Shown one piece after another: positions 34,644 to 43,360 of a stretch of 64,000 bases of DNA. The notes under the pieces are model-generated. The model ran no database searches. It saw nothing but the letters and a program-made list of their open reading frames with translations, and was not told the origin of the DNA. Where the stretch lies: the NCBI GenBank assembly GCA_903869265.1, contig CAIPYE010000015.1, forward strand, positions 310,001 through 374,000. The letters are read 5' to 3'. This DNA is from an uncultured delta proteobacterium (GTDB lineage Bacteria; Desulfobacterota; Desulfobulbia; Desulfobulbales; Desulfurivibrionaceae). How positions within the stretch are numbered: the first letter of the stretch is position 1; the number at the start of each line of letters is the position of its first letter. Position numbers and translations under genes: made by a program.

Positions 34644-35636
34644 ATGAAACGATCACTGACCAATCTTGCCCTGATCCTGTGTCTTTCCCCTTTGCTCATG
34701 CAATGCGCTGCGGAAAAGGATGTCCGGGGCCTTGACCTGCGGCTCCGAACCACGGATACAAAAATCGAGGAAATGGACAACGTTGTCACCGCCATGAAAA
34801 ATCAGCGCGGCTCCCAGGCAGAACTGGCGAATCAGCTTGAGCAGATCAAATCACGCCTGTTGCAGCTTGAAGCAAGGGTTGAGGAAAAAAATATCCAGAC
34901 CAGAAAAATTCAGGAAGAACAGGCTTCTTTGAAACAAAATACCAATAACCAACTTGAGCAACTGCGCGGCCAGATAGCAGAACTCGGCGGCAAAGTGAGT
35001 GGCGTCAACGCCCAAGTTGCTTCCGTCTCCGGCGACTTTAGTAAAATACAGGAAGACCGGGCCAAAGAAGCGGTGGACCGTGCGGACCGAGCCTCCAAGG
35101 CTGCAGAAGAAGCGCGCAAAAAAGCCGAGATAGCCAGCGGCCCACGCACCATCGAACCGGAAGAAACCAAGAAAAAACCTGGCAAAACGGAAGAAACGGC
35201 TAAACCGGAAGAAAAAGCAAAACCGGCTTCCGAGAAACCGGCAGCCAAGGACGCAGAGACAAACACCAGCGACACCGTCTACAATAAAGGACTTGCCGCC
35301 TACAAGGCTAATAAATACAAAGAGGCGTACAACGCCTTTTCTGGCTACCTGGAGAAAAACCGCACTGCGCCCCTGGCCCCAAACGCCAGATTCTGGTTGG
35401 GGGAATGCCTTTTTCAACAGAAGGAATTCGAGCTTGCCATTCTGGAGTATCAGAAGGTAATCGCCGATTATCCCAAGAGCAACAAGGCCTCGGCCGCTTT
35501 GTTCAAACAGGGGGAGGCATTTGAAAAACTCTCCGAAAAAGACACGGCCAAAATCGTTTATAAAAAGCTCATTGACGATTACCCCAAAAGCGAGCAGGTT
35601 GAGATGGCGCAGAAACGGCTGAAAGCCCTGAAATAA
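34644..35636 (+). CDS. cpoB: CpoB/YbgF-type lipoprotein
   Basis: A 330-residue Tol-associated protein that coordinates peptidoglycan synthesis and outer-membrane constriction in model species. A signal peptide ends in the lipobox LLMQC (Cys21), so unlike E. coli CpoB this version is lipidated. An extended coiled coil (residues 30-140) follows, then a lysine/glutamate/proline-rich linker and three TPR-type repeats (YNKGLAAYKANKYKEAYNAF, ARFWLGECLFQQKEFELAI, LFKQGEAFEKLSEKDTAK). It ends the tol operon. Confidence 0.92.
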   Translation: MKRSLTNLALILCLSPLLMQCAAEKDVRGLDLRLRTTDTKIEEMDNVVTAMKNQRGSQAELANQLEQIKSRLLQLEARVEEKNIQTRKIQEEQASLKQNTNNQLEQLRGQIAELGGKVSGVNAQVASVSGDFSKIQEDRAKEAVDRADRASKAAEEARKKAEIASGPRTIEPEETKKKPGKTEETAKPEEKAKPASEKPAAKDAETNTSDTVYNKGLAAYKANKYKEAYNAFSGYLEKNRTAPLAPNARFWLGECLFQQKEFELAILEYQKVIADYPKSNKASAALFKQGEAFEKLSEKDTAKIVYKKLIDDYPKSEQVEMAQKRLKALK

Positions 35637-35676
35637 CACTGCCCCCGCAACAGGGGACAATATCACAAAACACCAT

Positions 35677-35716
35677 AAAAAAAGGGGCCTCGCTTGATTG
35701 CGAGTCCCCTTTTTTT
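35677..35716. terminator. Bidirectional terminator
   Basis: An AAAAAAAGGGG arm pairs with CCCCTTTTTTT, with an inner TCGC/GCGA stem around TTGATT. It separates the convergent cpoB and ppsA genes and has a T-run in both directions. Confidence 0.88.
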
Positions 35717-35738
35717 ATGGTTCTGACTACGGAGAAGT

Positions 35739-38177
35739 TTAAGGATTAATCCCCATCTCTTTCTCCTTGGCAGCCACGGCCAGACGTGTCTTGACCGCGG
35801 TGTCGGGGATAAGGCTCATGGAATCAATGCCGCACTCCACCAGGAAGGTGGCGAACTCGGGGAAATCCGAGGGACCCTGACCGCAGATGCCGATCTTCTT
35901 CCCGCGCCGTTTGGCAGTGGCAATGACCATCTTGATCATCTCCTTAACCGCATCATCCCGCTCGTCGGCGACACCGGCCAGAAAACCGGAATCGCGGTCA
36001 AGGCCGTAGGTGAGCTGGGTCAGGTCATTGGAACCGATGGAGAAGCCATCGAAGATGTCGGCAAAGGCATCGGCCAAGATCACGTTGGACGGGATCTCAC
36101 ACATCACATACAGCTCCAGACCATTCTCGCCCTGAACCAGACCGCATTCCTTCATGACCTGAATAACCTTCCTGCCCTCATCGGGGGTACGACAGAAGGG
36201 CACCATCAGCTTGATGTTGGTGAGCCCCATATCGTTACGCGCCTTGAGCAATCCCTTGCATTCCAGCTCAAAAGCAGGCCGATACTTGGGATCATAATAC
36301 CGCGACGCCCCACGCCAACCGATCATCGGATTCTCCTCGTGCGGCTCATAAAAGGTGCCGCCGGTAAGATTGGCATATTCGTTGGACTTGAAGTCGGAAA
36401 GGCGGACGATGACATCCTTGGGATAAAAGCCTGCAGCGATGCGGCCCACACCCTCGGCAACCTTGTCGATGAAGAACTGTTTCTTATCCGCATAAGCGGT
36501 GGTCTTCTTGTCGATCAACCTCACCACTGCCTGCTTTTCCGAATCCGAAGATCTCTTCAACTCTTCGTAATTGAAAAGAGCCAGGGGATGAATGCCGATA
36601 TGGGAGTTGATGACGAACTCTTCCCGGGCCAGGCCAACGCCGTCATTGGGAATCTGACACTCGGAGAAAGCCTTCTCCGGGATGGCCAGGTTCATCATAA
36701 TTTTTGTTTTGGTCTTGGGCAGGTTGGAAAGGTCGAGCCGATCGATTTCGAACTTCAACAACCCATCATACACCAACCCCTTCTCGCCCTCTGCCGAAGA
36801 AACGGTGATGTCCTGGCCGTTGGAGATCTTCTTGGAACCGTCGCCGGTGCCAATGACGCAGGGGATGCCCAACTCACGGGAGATAATGGCGGCATGACAG
36901 GTCCGGCCGCCGCGGTTGGTGACGATGGCCGAAGCAATCTTCATGATCGGCTCCCAGTCGGGATCAGTCATGTCGGTGACCAGCACCTCGCCCTTCTTAA
37001 AGCTGTGGATGTCGACAACAGCGGCGATTACGTTGGCCTTGCCCTGGCCAATCTTGGTGCCGACCGCCAAACCTTCGACCAAAACCTTGCCTTTCTCCTT
37101 CAGCTTATAGGTTTCAATGGAACCCTTATTGCTCTGAGAATGCACGGTTTCGGGACGAGCCTGCACGATGAACAGCTTGCCGGTGCCGACGTTCACGCCA
37201 TCGCCGTCCTTGGCCCATTCGATATCCATGCCCTTGCCGTAGTGATCCTCGATGATACAGGCCCATTTGGCAAGCTGGAGAATTTCATCATCGTTGATCA
37301 CGTACTTGCCGCGCTCTTCCGGCGTGGTATCGATCGTCTTTACCGGCTCTTCGGTCTTGGGATCGTTGTCGTAGATCATCTTGATTTCTTTGCTGCCGAT
37401 GGTCTTGCCAACGATGGGACGCTTGCCCTGTTTGAGGGTCGGCTTGAAAACGTAGAACTCATCGGGATTGACCGCACCCTGAACCACGGTTTCTCCCAAG
37501 CCCCAGGCGCCGGTGATAAAGACCGCATCCTCGAAACCGCTTTCGGTATCGATGGAGAACATGACGCCGGAAGAGGCGGAGTCACTGCGCGCCATCTTCT
37601 GCACCACGATGGAAAGATAGACGTCAAACTGACCAAAACCCTTGTCATGCCGGTAGGAGATGGCCCGGTCGGTGAAAAGGCTGGCAAAACAGCGGCGGCA
37701 GGCATCAATGAGCTGCTCCGGGCCGCGGATATTCAGATAGGTTTCCTGCTGACCGGCAAAGGAGGCGTCCGGCAGATCCTCGGCAGTTGCGGAAGAACGC
37801 ACGGCCACGTCAACACTGGGGCCGTACATCTCTTCCATTTTCTTGTACGAATCAAGGATCTCCGTGCGCAGATCATCGGGGAACTCGGCAGTGCGGATAA
37901 TATTACGCGCTTTCTCGCCGCGGGCCTGAAGATTGTGCAGATCATGGGTGTCAAGGTCGGCCAGGGCATCTTCAATGGCCTGGGCGATCCCGGCGGTTTT
38001 CAGCAGATGCCGGTAGGCATAGGCGGTGATGGAAAAACCATTCGGAACATCAACACCTTTTGAGGTAAGCTTCTGATGCATTTCACCCAAAGATGCATTC
38101 TTGCCGCCAACCAGCGGTACATCCTCGATGCCGATATCATCAAACCAGAGAATGAAAGCCTCATCATGTTTGCCCAT
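35739..38177 (-). CDS. ppsA: Phosphoenolpyruvate synthase
   Basis: Makes phosphoenolpyruvate from pyruvate and ATP, for gluconeogenesis. The 812-residue protein has the N-terminal ATP-binding domain (VPLVGGKNASLGEM; VAVRSSATAEDLPDASFAGQ), the swivelling phosphohistidine domain (NRGGRTCHAAIISRELG, catalytic His) and the C-terminal TIM barrel (SIGSNDLTQLTYGLDRDSG; GICGQGPSDFPEFA). Length and order are normal for PpsA rather than pyruvate phosphate dikinase. A good promoter lies about 90 bases upstream. Confidence 0.95.
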   Translation of the reverse strand: MGKHDEAFILWFDDIGIEDVPLVGGKNASLGEMHQKLTSKGVDVPNGFSITAYAYRHLLKTAGIAQAIEDALADLDTHDLHNLQARGEKARNIIRTAEFPDDLRTEILDSYKKMEEMYGPSVDVAVRSSATAEDLPDASFAGQQETYLNIRGPEQLIDACRRCFASLFTDRAISYRHDKGFGQFDVYLSIVVQKMARSDSASSGVMFSIDTESGFEDAVFITGAWGLGETVVQGAVNPDEFYVFKPTLKQGKRPIVGKTIGSKEIKMIYDNDPKTEEPVKTIDTTPEERGKYVINDDEILQLAKWACIIEDHYGKGMDIEWAKDGDGVNVGTGKLFIVQARPETVHSQSNKGSIETYKLKEKGKVLVEGLAVGTKIGQGKANVIAAVVDIHSFKKGEVLVTDMTDPDWEPIMKIASAIVTNRGGRTCHAAIISRELGIPCVIGTGDGSKKISNGQDITVSSAEGEKGLVYDGLLKFEIDRLDLSNLPKTKTKIMMNLAIPEKAFSECQIPNDGVGLAREEFVINSHIGIHPLALFNYEELKRSSDSEKQAVVRLIDKKTTAYADKKQFFIDKVAEGVGRIAAGFYPKDVIVRLSDFKSNEYANLTGGTFYEPHEENPMIGWRGASRYYDPKYRPAFELECKGLLKARNDMGLTNIKLMVPFCRTPDEGRKVIQVMKECGLVQGENGLELYVMCEIPSNVILADAFADIFDGFSIGSNDLTQLTYGLDRDSGFLAGVADERDDAVKEMIKMVIATAKRRGKKIGICGQGPSDFPEFATFLVECGIDSMSLIPDTAVKTRLAVAAKEKEMGINP

Positions 38178-38268
38178 TGTGTTCTGCTCCCTAATTATTT
38201 ATTTAAAAGTTCAGGACGTGGAACGCACTGAAAAATCCATTGATTTGCGACGAACATCACGCCAGCAA

Positions 38269-38297
38269 TGTATAGCGAATCTTGTCTTGCGGGTCAA
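38269..38297 (-). promoter_or_regulatory. Sigma70-type promoter of ppsA
   Basis: On the minus strand TTGACC, a 17-base spacer and TATACA, ending about 90 bases before the ppsA start. Confidence 0.6.
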
Positions 38298-38331
38298 TCG
38301 AAACCTGAGCAAACACCAAAAAAATGACCCG

Positions 38332-38360
38332 TTGCTCAGCAGATATGTGCATAGTATAAC
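38332..38360 (+). promoter_or_regulatory. Possible promoter of the phosphohexomutase gene
   Basis: TTGCTC (38332-38337), 17-base spacer, TATAAC (38355-38360), 65 bases before the start codon. Confidence 0.42.
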
Positions 38361-38424
38361 ATAATGTACCCGGGCCTGTATTTTTTTGTTCCTCTCCATC
38401 TTCCTGTAAGCCAGAGGTTTCCCC

Positions 38425-40152
38425 ATGATCAGCCAAGACATCGACCGCCTTTTTAACGAACATCTCGTGCCAACCAACCATGCGGCCAGCGACTATTTCG
38501 GACTCATCAAAAAACTGGTAGACCTGAAAAACAACGCCCTTCCGGACTCCCAGGACTTCCGCCAGGCAAACGAGGCCATTGCCAAAGCATATGCACTGGT
38601 GGAAGATGAAATACGCACCAACACCAATCCCCCGCGCAAAGAGGTATCCTTCGGCACCTCCGGCTGGAGAGGGATCATCGGCAAGGATTTCTCCCTGCAC
38701 TCCGTAACCCTGGTTGCCCAGGCCATCGTTAATATGTACCGCAACCTGGACCAGGACGACTCCCTGGCTCCGGCCCTGGGGGTACGCAGTTTCAAAGAGG
38801 CGCAGCAACGGGGCGCCGTGGTCGGCTTTGACAACCGGTTCGGCGGCAGCCTCCTGGCTCAGCGGGTTATCGAGGTCTTGACCGGCAACGGCATTGGTGT
38901 TCATTATGCCCATGAGGCCACCACCGGCACCCTTTCCGCTGCGGTTCTTATTTTGCAGGCAGCGTTTTCGGTGAATCTCACCCCCAGCCACAACCCCCTG
39001 GAATATGCCGGTTTCAAATTCAATGCGGCGGATGCCGGGCCGGCGGCCTCGGAGATCACCCGCCGGATCACGGAAAATGCACGGCAGCTCATCGCCGGAG
39101 GAATTACCCAGCCACTGACTCCGAATGCCGCCCTGGTGAAGCAATGCGACGCCCTGGCCTGCTGGCAGGAACTGGTCGCCAAGGGCGCATCCCTGCACGG
39201 CCTGAACTACAAAGAAATTCTTGTCTCCTTCCATGGTGCCACGGATTGCGTGGTTGTTGTTGACTGCGTCCATGGAGCCAGCCGGGTGCACATGCGCTCC
39301 CTGTTCGGCAACCAATCATCAGAGAGGCTCATCTTCTTACGGGACCAGGCAGACCCCACCTTCGGCGGGGTTGCGCCCGAGCCCTCCTCGCAGAACATGC
39401 AGCAGGTTCTCGCCACCCTGCGCCAGAGACCGGAGCCGTTCAAGCTCGGGGTTATCATCGACCCTGACGCCGACCGCATCCGTTTCACCGACGGCACCAT
39501 CGAGATCGACATGAACCTTTTCGGGGCCATGGCCTATCATTATCTGCATGAACAAAAGGGCAAGCACGGCCTGGTGGCTAAGACCGTGGCGACCAGCAAC
39601 TTTGCCAACGCCATTGCCAAAGGATTGCACGAGGAAATCTTTGAACCACGGGTAGGATTCAAAGAGTTCAAGCCGGTGATCGGCAAAGCCCTGGTCTGTT
39701 TCGAGGAATCAGACGGCATCACCGTCATTGGCCACACCCCGGAAAAAGACGCATATATCGGCCTGATCCTCGCTCTGGACATGATGCTCAGCCTGAAAAA
39801 GAATCTTGGCGACTACCTTGGCGAGATTCAGGCAGAGTACGGCCAGTACTATCCAGCCAAGGGGGGGGTCGAGGTAAGCCAGCAGGGAAAAGTGCTGCTG
39901 GACACCCTGGCCGGACTGGAAAAATACGCGGTCGGGACCACGATTGATATTGGCGGACAAGCAAAGAAGATTACCGAGGTAATCACCATTGACGGCAGAA
40001 AGATGATTCTGGAAGACAACAGTTGGCTGATGATCAGACCGTCCGGCACGGAGCCTAAGGTTCGCTTTTACGTCGAGGCGAGAAGCGAATCGGGCAAGGA
40101 CGGTCTTTTTGCCGCAGCCAAAGCTATGCTCTCCGAAATCGGGCTTCTCTGA
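38425..40152 (+). CDS. Alpha-D-phosphohexomutase (phosphoglucomutase/phosphomannomutase)
   Basis: Moves phosphate between C1 and C6 of a hexose phosphate. The 575-residue protein has all four family elements: catalytic Ser188 in LTPSHNP, the metal loop DPDADRIRF, the sugar-binding EESDGI segment and the phosphate-binding loop RPSGTEPKVRFYVEA. The N-terminus (residues 1-70) is longer than the minimal family. Specificity for glucose or mannose cannot be told. It is divergent from ppsA, and both serve carbohydrate synthesis; a diguanylate cyclase gene follows 11 bases later. Confidence 0.9.
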   Translation: MISQDIDRLFNEHLVPTNHAASDYFGLIKKLVDLKNNALPDSQDFRQANEAIAKAYALVEDEIRTNTNPPRKEVSFGTSGWRGIIGKDFSLHSVTLVAQAIVNMYRNLDQDDSLAPALGVRSFKEAQQRGAVVGFDNRFGGSLLAQRVIEVLTGNGIGVHYAHEATTGTLSAAVLILQAAFSVNLTPSHNPLEYAGFKFNAADAGPAASEITRRITENARQLIAGGITQPLTPNAALVKQCDALACWQELVAKGASLHGLNYKEILVSFHGATDCVVVVDCVHGASRVHMRSLFGNQSSERLIFLRDQADPTFGGVAPEPSSQNMQQVLATLRQRPEPFKLGVIIDPDADRIRFTDGTIEIDMNLFGAMAYHYLHEQKGKHGLVAKTVATSNFANAIAKGLHEEIFEPRVGFKEFKPVIGKALVCFEESDGITVIGHTPEKDAYIGLILALDMMLSLKKNLGDYLGEIQAEYGQYYPAKGGVEVSQQGKVLLDTLAGLEKYAVGTTIDIGGQAKKITEVITIDGRKMILEDNSWLMIRPSGTEPKVRFYVEARSESGKDGLFAAAKAMLSEIGLL

Positions 40153-40163
40153 AGGCGCGTTGC

Positions 40164-41426
40164 ATGACAAAAAATGAGCAAAACCGCCAGCTCCTTCTGG
40201 TGGAAGACAGTAAATCCCTGGGCCTGATGGTGAAAAACAAGATTGAATCGAGCCTTGCTCTCTCCGTATCCCTGGCAAAATCCTTTGCCGAAGCAAAACA
40301 CCTCATCGCTAACCAGCAAAATCATTTTTTTCTAGCTGTCCTCGACCTCACCCTGCCAGACGCCTCGGGAAACGAGGTAGTGGACTATGTCCTGACCCAC
40401 AATATTCCGCCCATCATCTTTGCGGGCAAATTCAGCCAAAAACTACGGGACACCCTCTGGCAAAAGATGATTATCGACTATGTGCTCAAGGAAAACCCCC
40501 AGAGTATCGACTATCTCCTGGGACTTGTTCGGCGCATCGCCAACAACAGCGGGGTCAAGGCACTGGTCGTAGACGACTCGCGCTCGTCGCGCCTTGAGCT
40601 GAGCAACCTGCTGACCATCCACCGCTTCTGCGTGTATGAAGCGGCAAACGGCATGGACGCCCTACCCATCCTTGAACAGCACCCGGACATCAAGCTCCTG
40701 ATCACCGACAACGACATGCCAAAAATGACCGGGCTACAATTGACCAAAGAGATCCGCCGACGTCACGCCAAGGAAGAACTGGCCATCATCGGACTTTCCG
40801 GCAGCGACGACAAGGCCATCTCCACGCAGTTCATCAAAAATGGGGCCAACGATTTTTTGAGCAAACCTTTTTCGCACGAGGAATTTTACTGCCGGGTCAA
40901 CCAGAACATGGATCTGCTCGAGTATATCCAACAGATCAAAGAAAGCTCGAACCGGGATTACCTCACCGGCCTTTACAACCGCCGATACTTCTTTGAGATG
41001 GGCAAAAAGCTCCTGGCCAGCGCCAACCGAGGGCATCTTGGGGTGGCCATGGCCCTGCTGGATATCGATTTTTTCAAAAAGGTCAATGACACATACGGCC
41101 ATGACGCAGGAGATCAGGTGCTTAAGTCTCTCGGCGCCATGCTGCAACGCCGCTTCCGCGAAACGGATATCGTCTGCCGTTACGGCGGTGAGGAAATCTG
41201 CATCCTGGTTGTCAATATGGCAGGAGAAAGTATCTTTGATGTCTTTGACAGCGTCCGGGAAAATATCGCCCGAACCCTAATTGATTTGGGTGGAGAGAAA
41301 ATCCAGATCACGGCCAGCATCGGCGTGTGCCTGGAAGCAAAGGAATCTATGGAAGACATGATCACCATTGCCGACAAAATGCTCTATATGGCCAAAGCAT
41401 GCGGGCGCAATCAGGTCCGGTTTTAG
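40164..41426 (+). CDS. Two-receiver diguanylate cyclase (PleD-like architecture)
   Basis: A 420-residue response regulator. The first receiver has Asp in AVLDLTLPDASG, the second in LITDNDMPKMTG with KP in FLSKPFSHEEF. A GGDEF-type domain follows (DYLTGLYNRRYFFEMGKK; LDIDFFKKVNDTYGHDAGD; active site GGEEI). Synthesises cyclic di-GMP when the receivers are phosphorylated (family knowledge). The GGEEI signature is an accepted active variant. It starts 11 bases after the phosphohexomutase and is probably co-transcribed. Confidence 0.92.
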   Translation: MTKNEQNRQLLLVEDSKSLGLMVKNKIESSLALSVSLAKSFAEAKHLIANQQNHFFLAVLDLTLPDASGNEVVDYVLTHNIPPIIFAGKFSQKLRDTLWQKMIIDYVLKENPQSIDYLLGLVRRIANNSGVKALVVDDSRSSRLELSNLLTIHRFCVYEAANGMDALPILEQHPDIKLLITDNDMPKMTGLQLTKEIRRRHAKEELAIIGLSGSDDKAISTQFIKNGANDFLSKPFSHEEFYCRVNQNMDLLEYIQQIKESSNRDYLTGLYNRRYFFEMGKKLLASANRGHLGVAMALLDIDFFKKVNDTYGHDAGDQVLKSLGAMLQRRFRETDIVCRYGGEEICILVVNMAGESIFDVFDSVRENIARTLIDLGGEKIQITASIGVCLEAKESMEDMITIADKMLYMAKACGRNQVRF

Positions 41427-41479
41427 CCCCAGCCTCCGGTCGGTTTCGCCTGAAGTCCCGAGACCCGTTCAAAAAACAA

Positions 41480-41504
41480 AAGGGGTCTTAAAAATGAACC
41501 CCTT
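41480..41504. terminator. Weak hairpin between convergent genes
   Basis: AAGGGGT (41480-41486) pairs with ACCCCTT (41498-41504) around an A/T-rich loop, between the cyclase and antitoxin stops. Confidence 0.4.
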
Positions 41505-41518
41505 CACTGCCCAGCAAA

Positions 41519-41797
41519 TCAAGCGGCATCCTGAAGAGTCACTTCCACATGCTTGCCCAGGCGGGCAAGCATATTCACCAGCATGTCGATGGTGAAGCGG
41601 TTAATTTTTCCGCGCACCAGATCGCTGATCCTGGGCTGGGTAACGCCCATCTTTTTGGCCGCCTGTTTTTGGGTCATGCCCTGCTTTTTTATACAGCTCT
41701 CAATATCCATCATGAGACGGCTTTTGATTTTCATGCTTTCCCGTTCGGCGGGATCGGTTTCCAACGCATCCCATACACTCTTGAATGTCTCTGTCAT
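41519..41797 (-). CDS. HigA-type antitoxin (XRE helix-turn-helix)
   Basis: A 92-residue antitoxin. The C-terminal two thirds is an XRE helix-turn-helix (MTQKQAAKKMGVTQPRISDLV), followed by INRFTIDMLVNMLARLGKHVEVTL, typical of antitoxins paired with Gp49-type HigB toxins. The ATG at 41797 has GGGAGG upstream and overlaps the toxin stop by four bases (ATGA), so it is translated with the toxin and second in order. It should bind and neutralise the toxin and repress the operon (family knowledge). Confidence 0.88.
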   Translation of the reverse strand: MTETFKSVWDALETDPAERESMKIKSRLMMDIESCIKKQGMTQKQAAKKMGVTQPRISDLVRGKINRFTIDMLVNMLARLGKHVEVTLQDAA

Positions 41798-42108
41798 GGC
41801 GTCCTCCCGATTTCTTTGTAGCGTTTTTTGGCCAATTCTATGTCCGCCTTGGCGGTTCGTTGTGTCTTTTTCTGAAAGGCGTGCAGAACATGGACTGCAT
41901 CGGCAAACTTGGCGACATAGAGTATCCGATACTGGCCGCTTTCTTCTCTGATTCTGATCTCGCAAACACCAGGGCCAATGTTCAGCATGGGCTTCAAGTC
42001 TGACGGCTCAAGCCCCTGCTGCACCTTACTAAGCTGATATCCAACCTCCCCACGTGCGTCCGGAGGGAAAGCGCAAAGATCCTTTTTCGATGTGCCGTGA
42101 AAACTTAT
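41794..42108 (-). CDS. HigB-type (Gp49-like) toxin, atypical start codon
   Basis: RelE-superfamily mRNA interferase. The C-terminal half is clear (GPGVCEIRIREESGQYRIL; FADAVHVLHAFQKKTQRT). The first ordinary start codon in frame, GTG at 42024, would give 76 residues and drop the family's N-terminus. Reading upstream in the same frame restores it: SFHGTSKKDLCAFPPDARG and GEVGYQLSKVQQGLEP match the expected N-terminal strands and helix. The codon where ATG is expected, at 42108, reads ATA, three bases after a GAGGGAA ribosome site. From there the product is 104 residues, normal for the family. It may use AUA, or be inactivated by ATG-to-ATA mutation. Confidence 0.7.
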   Translation of the reverse strand: MSFHGTSKKDLCAFPPDARGEVGYQLSKVQQGLEPSDLKPMLNIGPGVCEIRIREESGQYRILYVAKFADAVHVLHAFQKKTQRTAKADIELAKKRYKEIGRTP

Positions 42109-42299
42109 TTCCCTCAGTTTTATATATAATATTTTATATACAGAAAGCCAAGAAAAAACTGGGAGTAGTCCAAACTATCCCAGTTTCTTTTCCAGATCGT
42201 CGGCCCGGAGGTGATGGCGACAAACCGCAAATGCACCTAAAAAATCCAGTTGGCGGAATATCTGGTTAGTTTTCGCTCTGACACCCAATATTACCTCCT

Positions 42300-42617
42300 T
42301 TACTTTTTGCAATGACGCAGACATGAATAAAGCACAGCATTGCAAGCCGCTGTGTCCTGCCACGAAAATGCTGTCATGAGACAGTCACGATAACTGTCTT
42401 GGCAATCCTGAGCACAAGTATCGTCTGGGGGCTGTGGAAGTGGAGGCGGCGGAGGTTGTTGAGGCGGAGGTGGCGGCTCTTCCTTGCAACATCTATCTGC
42501 CCCACAACAATATGACCCGGCGGGACAATACTTCCCACTTCCTGGAGGGCATTCGTCAGCTTGTGCGGAGGTCGCCAACACAGCAAACATTATAATAATT
42601 AATGCTAGCGTCTTCAT
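42300..42617 (-). CDS. Secreted cysteine-rich protein with polyproline linker
   Basis: A 105-residue exported protein. Signal peptide residues 1-20 (cleavage near TSAQA). A first cysteine module has six cysteines in ECPPGSGKYCPAGSYCC and CGADRCC; its CC/CC spacing resembles granulin- or knottin-like folds. A proline-rich hinge follows (PPPPPQQPPPPPLPQPP). A second module carries CAQDCQDSYRDC and CNAVLYSCLRHC, helical with CX3C-type spacing. The ATG has a GGGAGAG ribosome site. Function unknown; it may be an envelope structural or binding protein, or a small effector. Confidence 0.65.
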   Translation of the reverse strand: MKTLALIIIMFAVLATSAQADECPPGSGKYCPAGSYCCGADRCCKEEPPPPPQQPPPPPLPQPPDDTCAQDCQDSYRDCLMTAFSWQDTAACNAVLYSCLRHCKK

Positions 42618-42692
42618 GGAGTCTCTCCCTTAAAATACATAAACACTGAGGATGAAAAAAACAGGGAGATGTCCCTAGTTTCTCCTAGTTTC

Positions 42693-42707
42693 TCAAGACC
42701 TGACCCC
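42693..42707 (-). repeat. Second copy of the 15-base motif
   Basis: Plus-strand TCAAGACCTGACCCC, identical to 5726-5740. A diverged relative, AAGACCTAACCCC, follows at 42715-42727. Confidence 0.6.
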
Positions 42708-42717
42708 AGCCCGTAAG

Positions 42718-42775
42718 ACCTAACCCCACACCGGATAAACACGTATGCGGCATCGCCTGGAGCTAATGGTTAGAT
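42718..42775 (-). repeat. Degenerate attC candidate at the end of cassette B
   Basis: On the minus strand ATCTAAC (R''-like, 42769-42775) and GTTAGGT (R'-like, 42718-42724) are 58 bases apart end to end, the classic attC size, and the stop codon of the preceding gene lies inside. The inner part does not pair well, so the site is weak evidence on its own. Confidence 0.3.
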
Positions 42776-43302
42776 TTCTCTTCTTTTGACGAGTACGTGA
42801 ATTCTTCTTCATAGAACGACTTGTATTTGATGACTAGGTCTGCACGTTTAAAGGCATGCTCGATGGCCTCTTTGGTAAGCGGCGCAGGACTCTTGAACTG
42901 GATTGCCAAGATCGTGCATTTCTCCTTCGCGGCCATGGAGTATCCCTTGGCCATGTAGGCTTGCTGGGACTGATACCCCACATTCGGAAATAGGATCTTC
43001 AACCCTTTCTCAATGGGTTCTGTTCCTTCGCCCGCAATTAACCTTTCGTCAACCGTGACCGTGAAGCTCTCGATTATGGCAGGACCAAGACCGTTATTCA
43101 TAACCTCTACGGCGTAGATGCCCTGGTCTGAGTTTCGGTGAGACCATGAAGTAATGTGCGGCCTGAAAGAAAGCTTGTTATGCCTCTGCATCTGCTTCCC
43201 TTGCCACACCGTATAAGTGAGGGCGCACAACGCGATTACAGCACTTGATATTCCAGCAACTGTTTGCCAATCCAATGCTATGTCCCCCGAGAAATCTAAC
43301 AT
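42763..43302 (-). CDS. Membrane-anchored protein of unknown function, cassette B gene
   Basis: A 179-residue protein with one N-terminal membrane helix (about 12-33, TVAGISSAVIALCALTYTVW) and a soluble beta-rich domain (YAVEVMNNGLGPAIIESFTV, later TILAIQFKSPAPL). The layout is common in small hypothetical genes of mobile cassettes. The ATG at 43302 is inside the attC R' core site, so translation starts at the cassette boundary; a TTG near 43272 with GGGGG upstream is an alternative. The stop lies in a second attC-like site. No catalytic residues recognised. Confidence 0.65.
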   Translation of the reverse strand: MLDFSGDIALDWQTVAGISSAVIALCALTYTVWQGKQMQRHNKLSFRPHITSWSHRNSDQGIYAVEVMNNGLGPAIIESFTVTVDERLIAGEGTEPIEKGLKILFPNVGYQSQQAYMAKGYSMAAKEKCTILAIQFKSPAPLTKEAIEHAFKRADLVIKYKSFYEEEFTYSSKEEKSNH

Positions 43303-43360
43303 TCAAATTGAGGGACGCGCCAAAAGCGGTGCGCCCCTCAATTTGAATGTAGTGTTAGGT
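43294..43360 (-). repeat. attC site between cassette genes A and B
   Basis: A 67-base site. Ends fit the integron core sites on the minus strand: ACCTAAC (R'') and GTTAGAT (R'). A 14-base stem (43301-43314 with 43335-43348) plus GCGC pairing surrounds a 10-base loop. Two extra bases on one arm (43315-43316) and a five-base unpaired spacer on the other side (43349-43353) give the asymmetry that lets integrases choose a strand. The upstream gene stops inside the site and the next starts at its edge. Confidence 0.65.

Noticed and set aside
36339-38063. A 574-codon open frame opposite ppsA
   Set aside because: Fully antisense to a well-supported gene; composition is low-complexity with no motif.
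42175-42363. A 62-codon minus-strand open frame overlapping the cysteine-rich gene end
   Set aside because: No ribosome site or motif, and it overlaps a supported gene; possibly a remnant, but not supportable.
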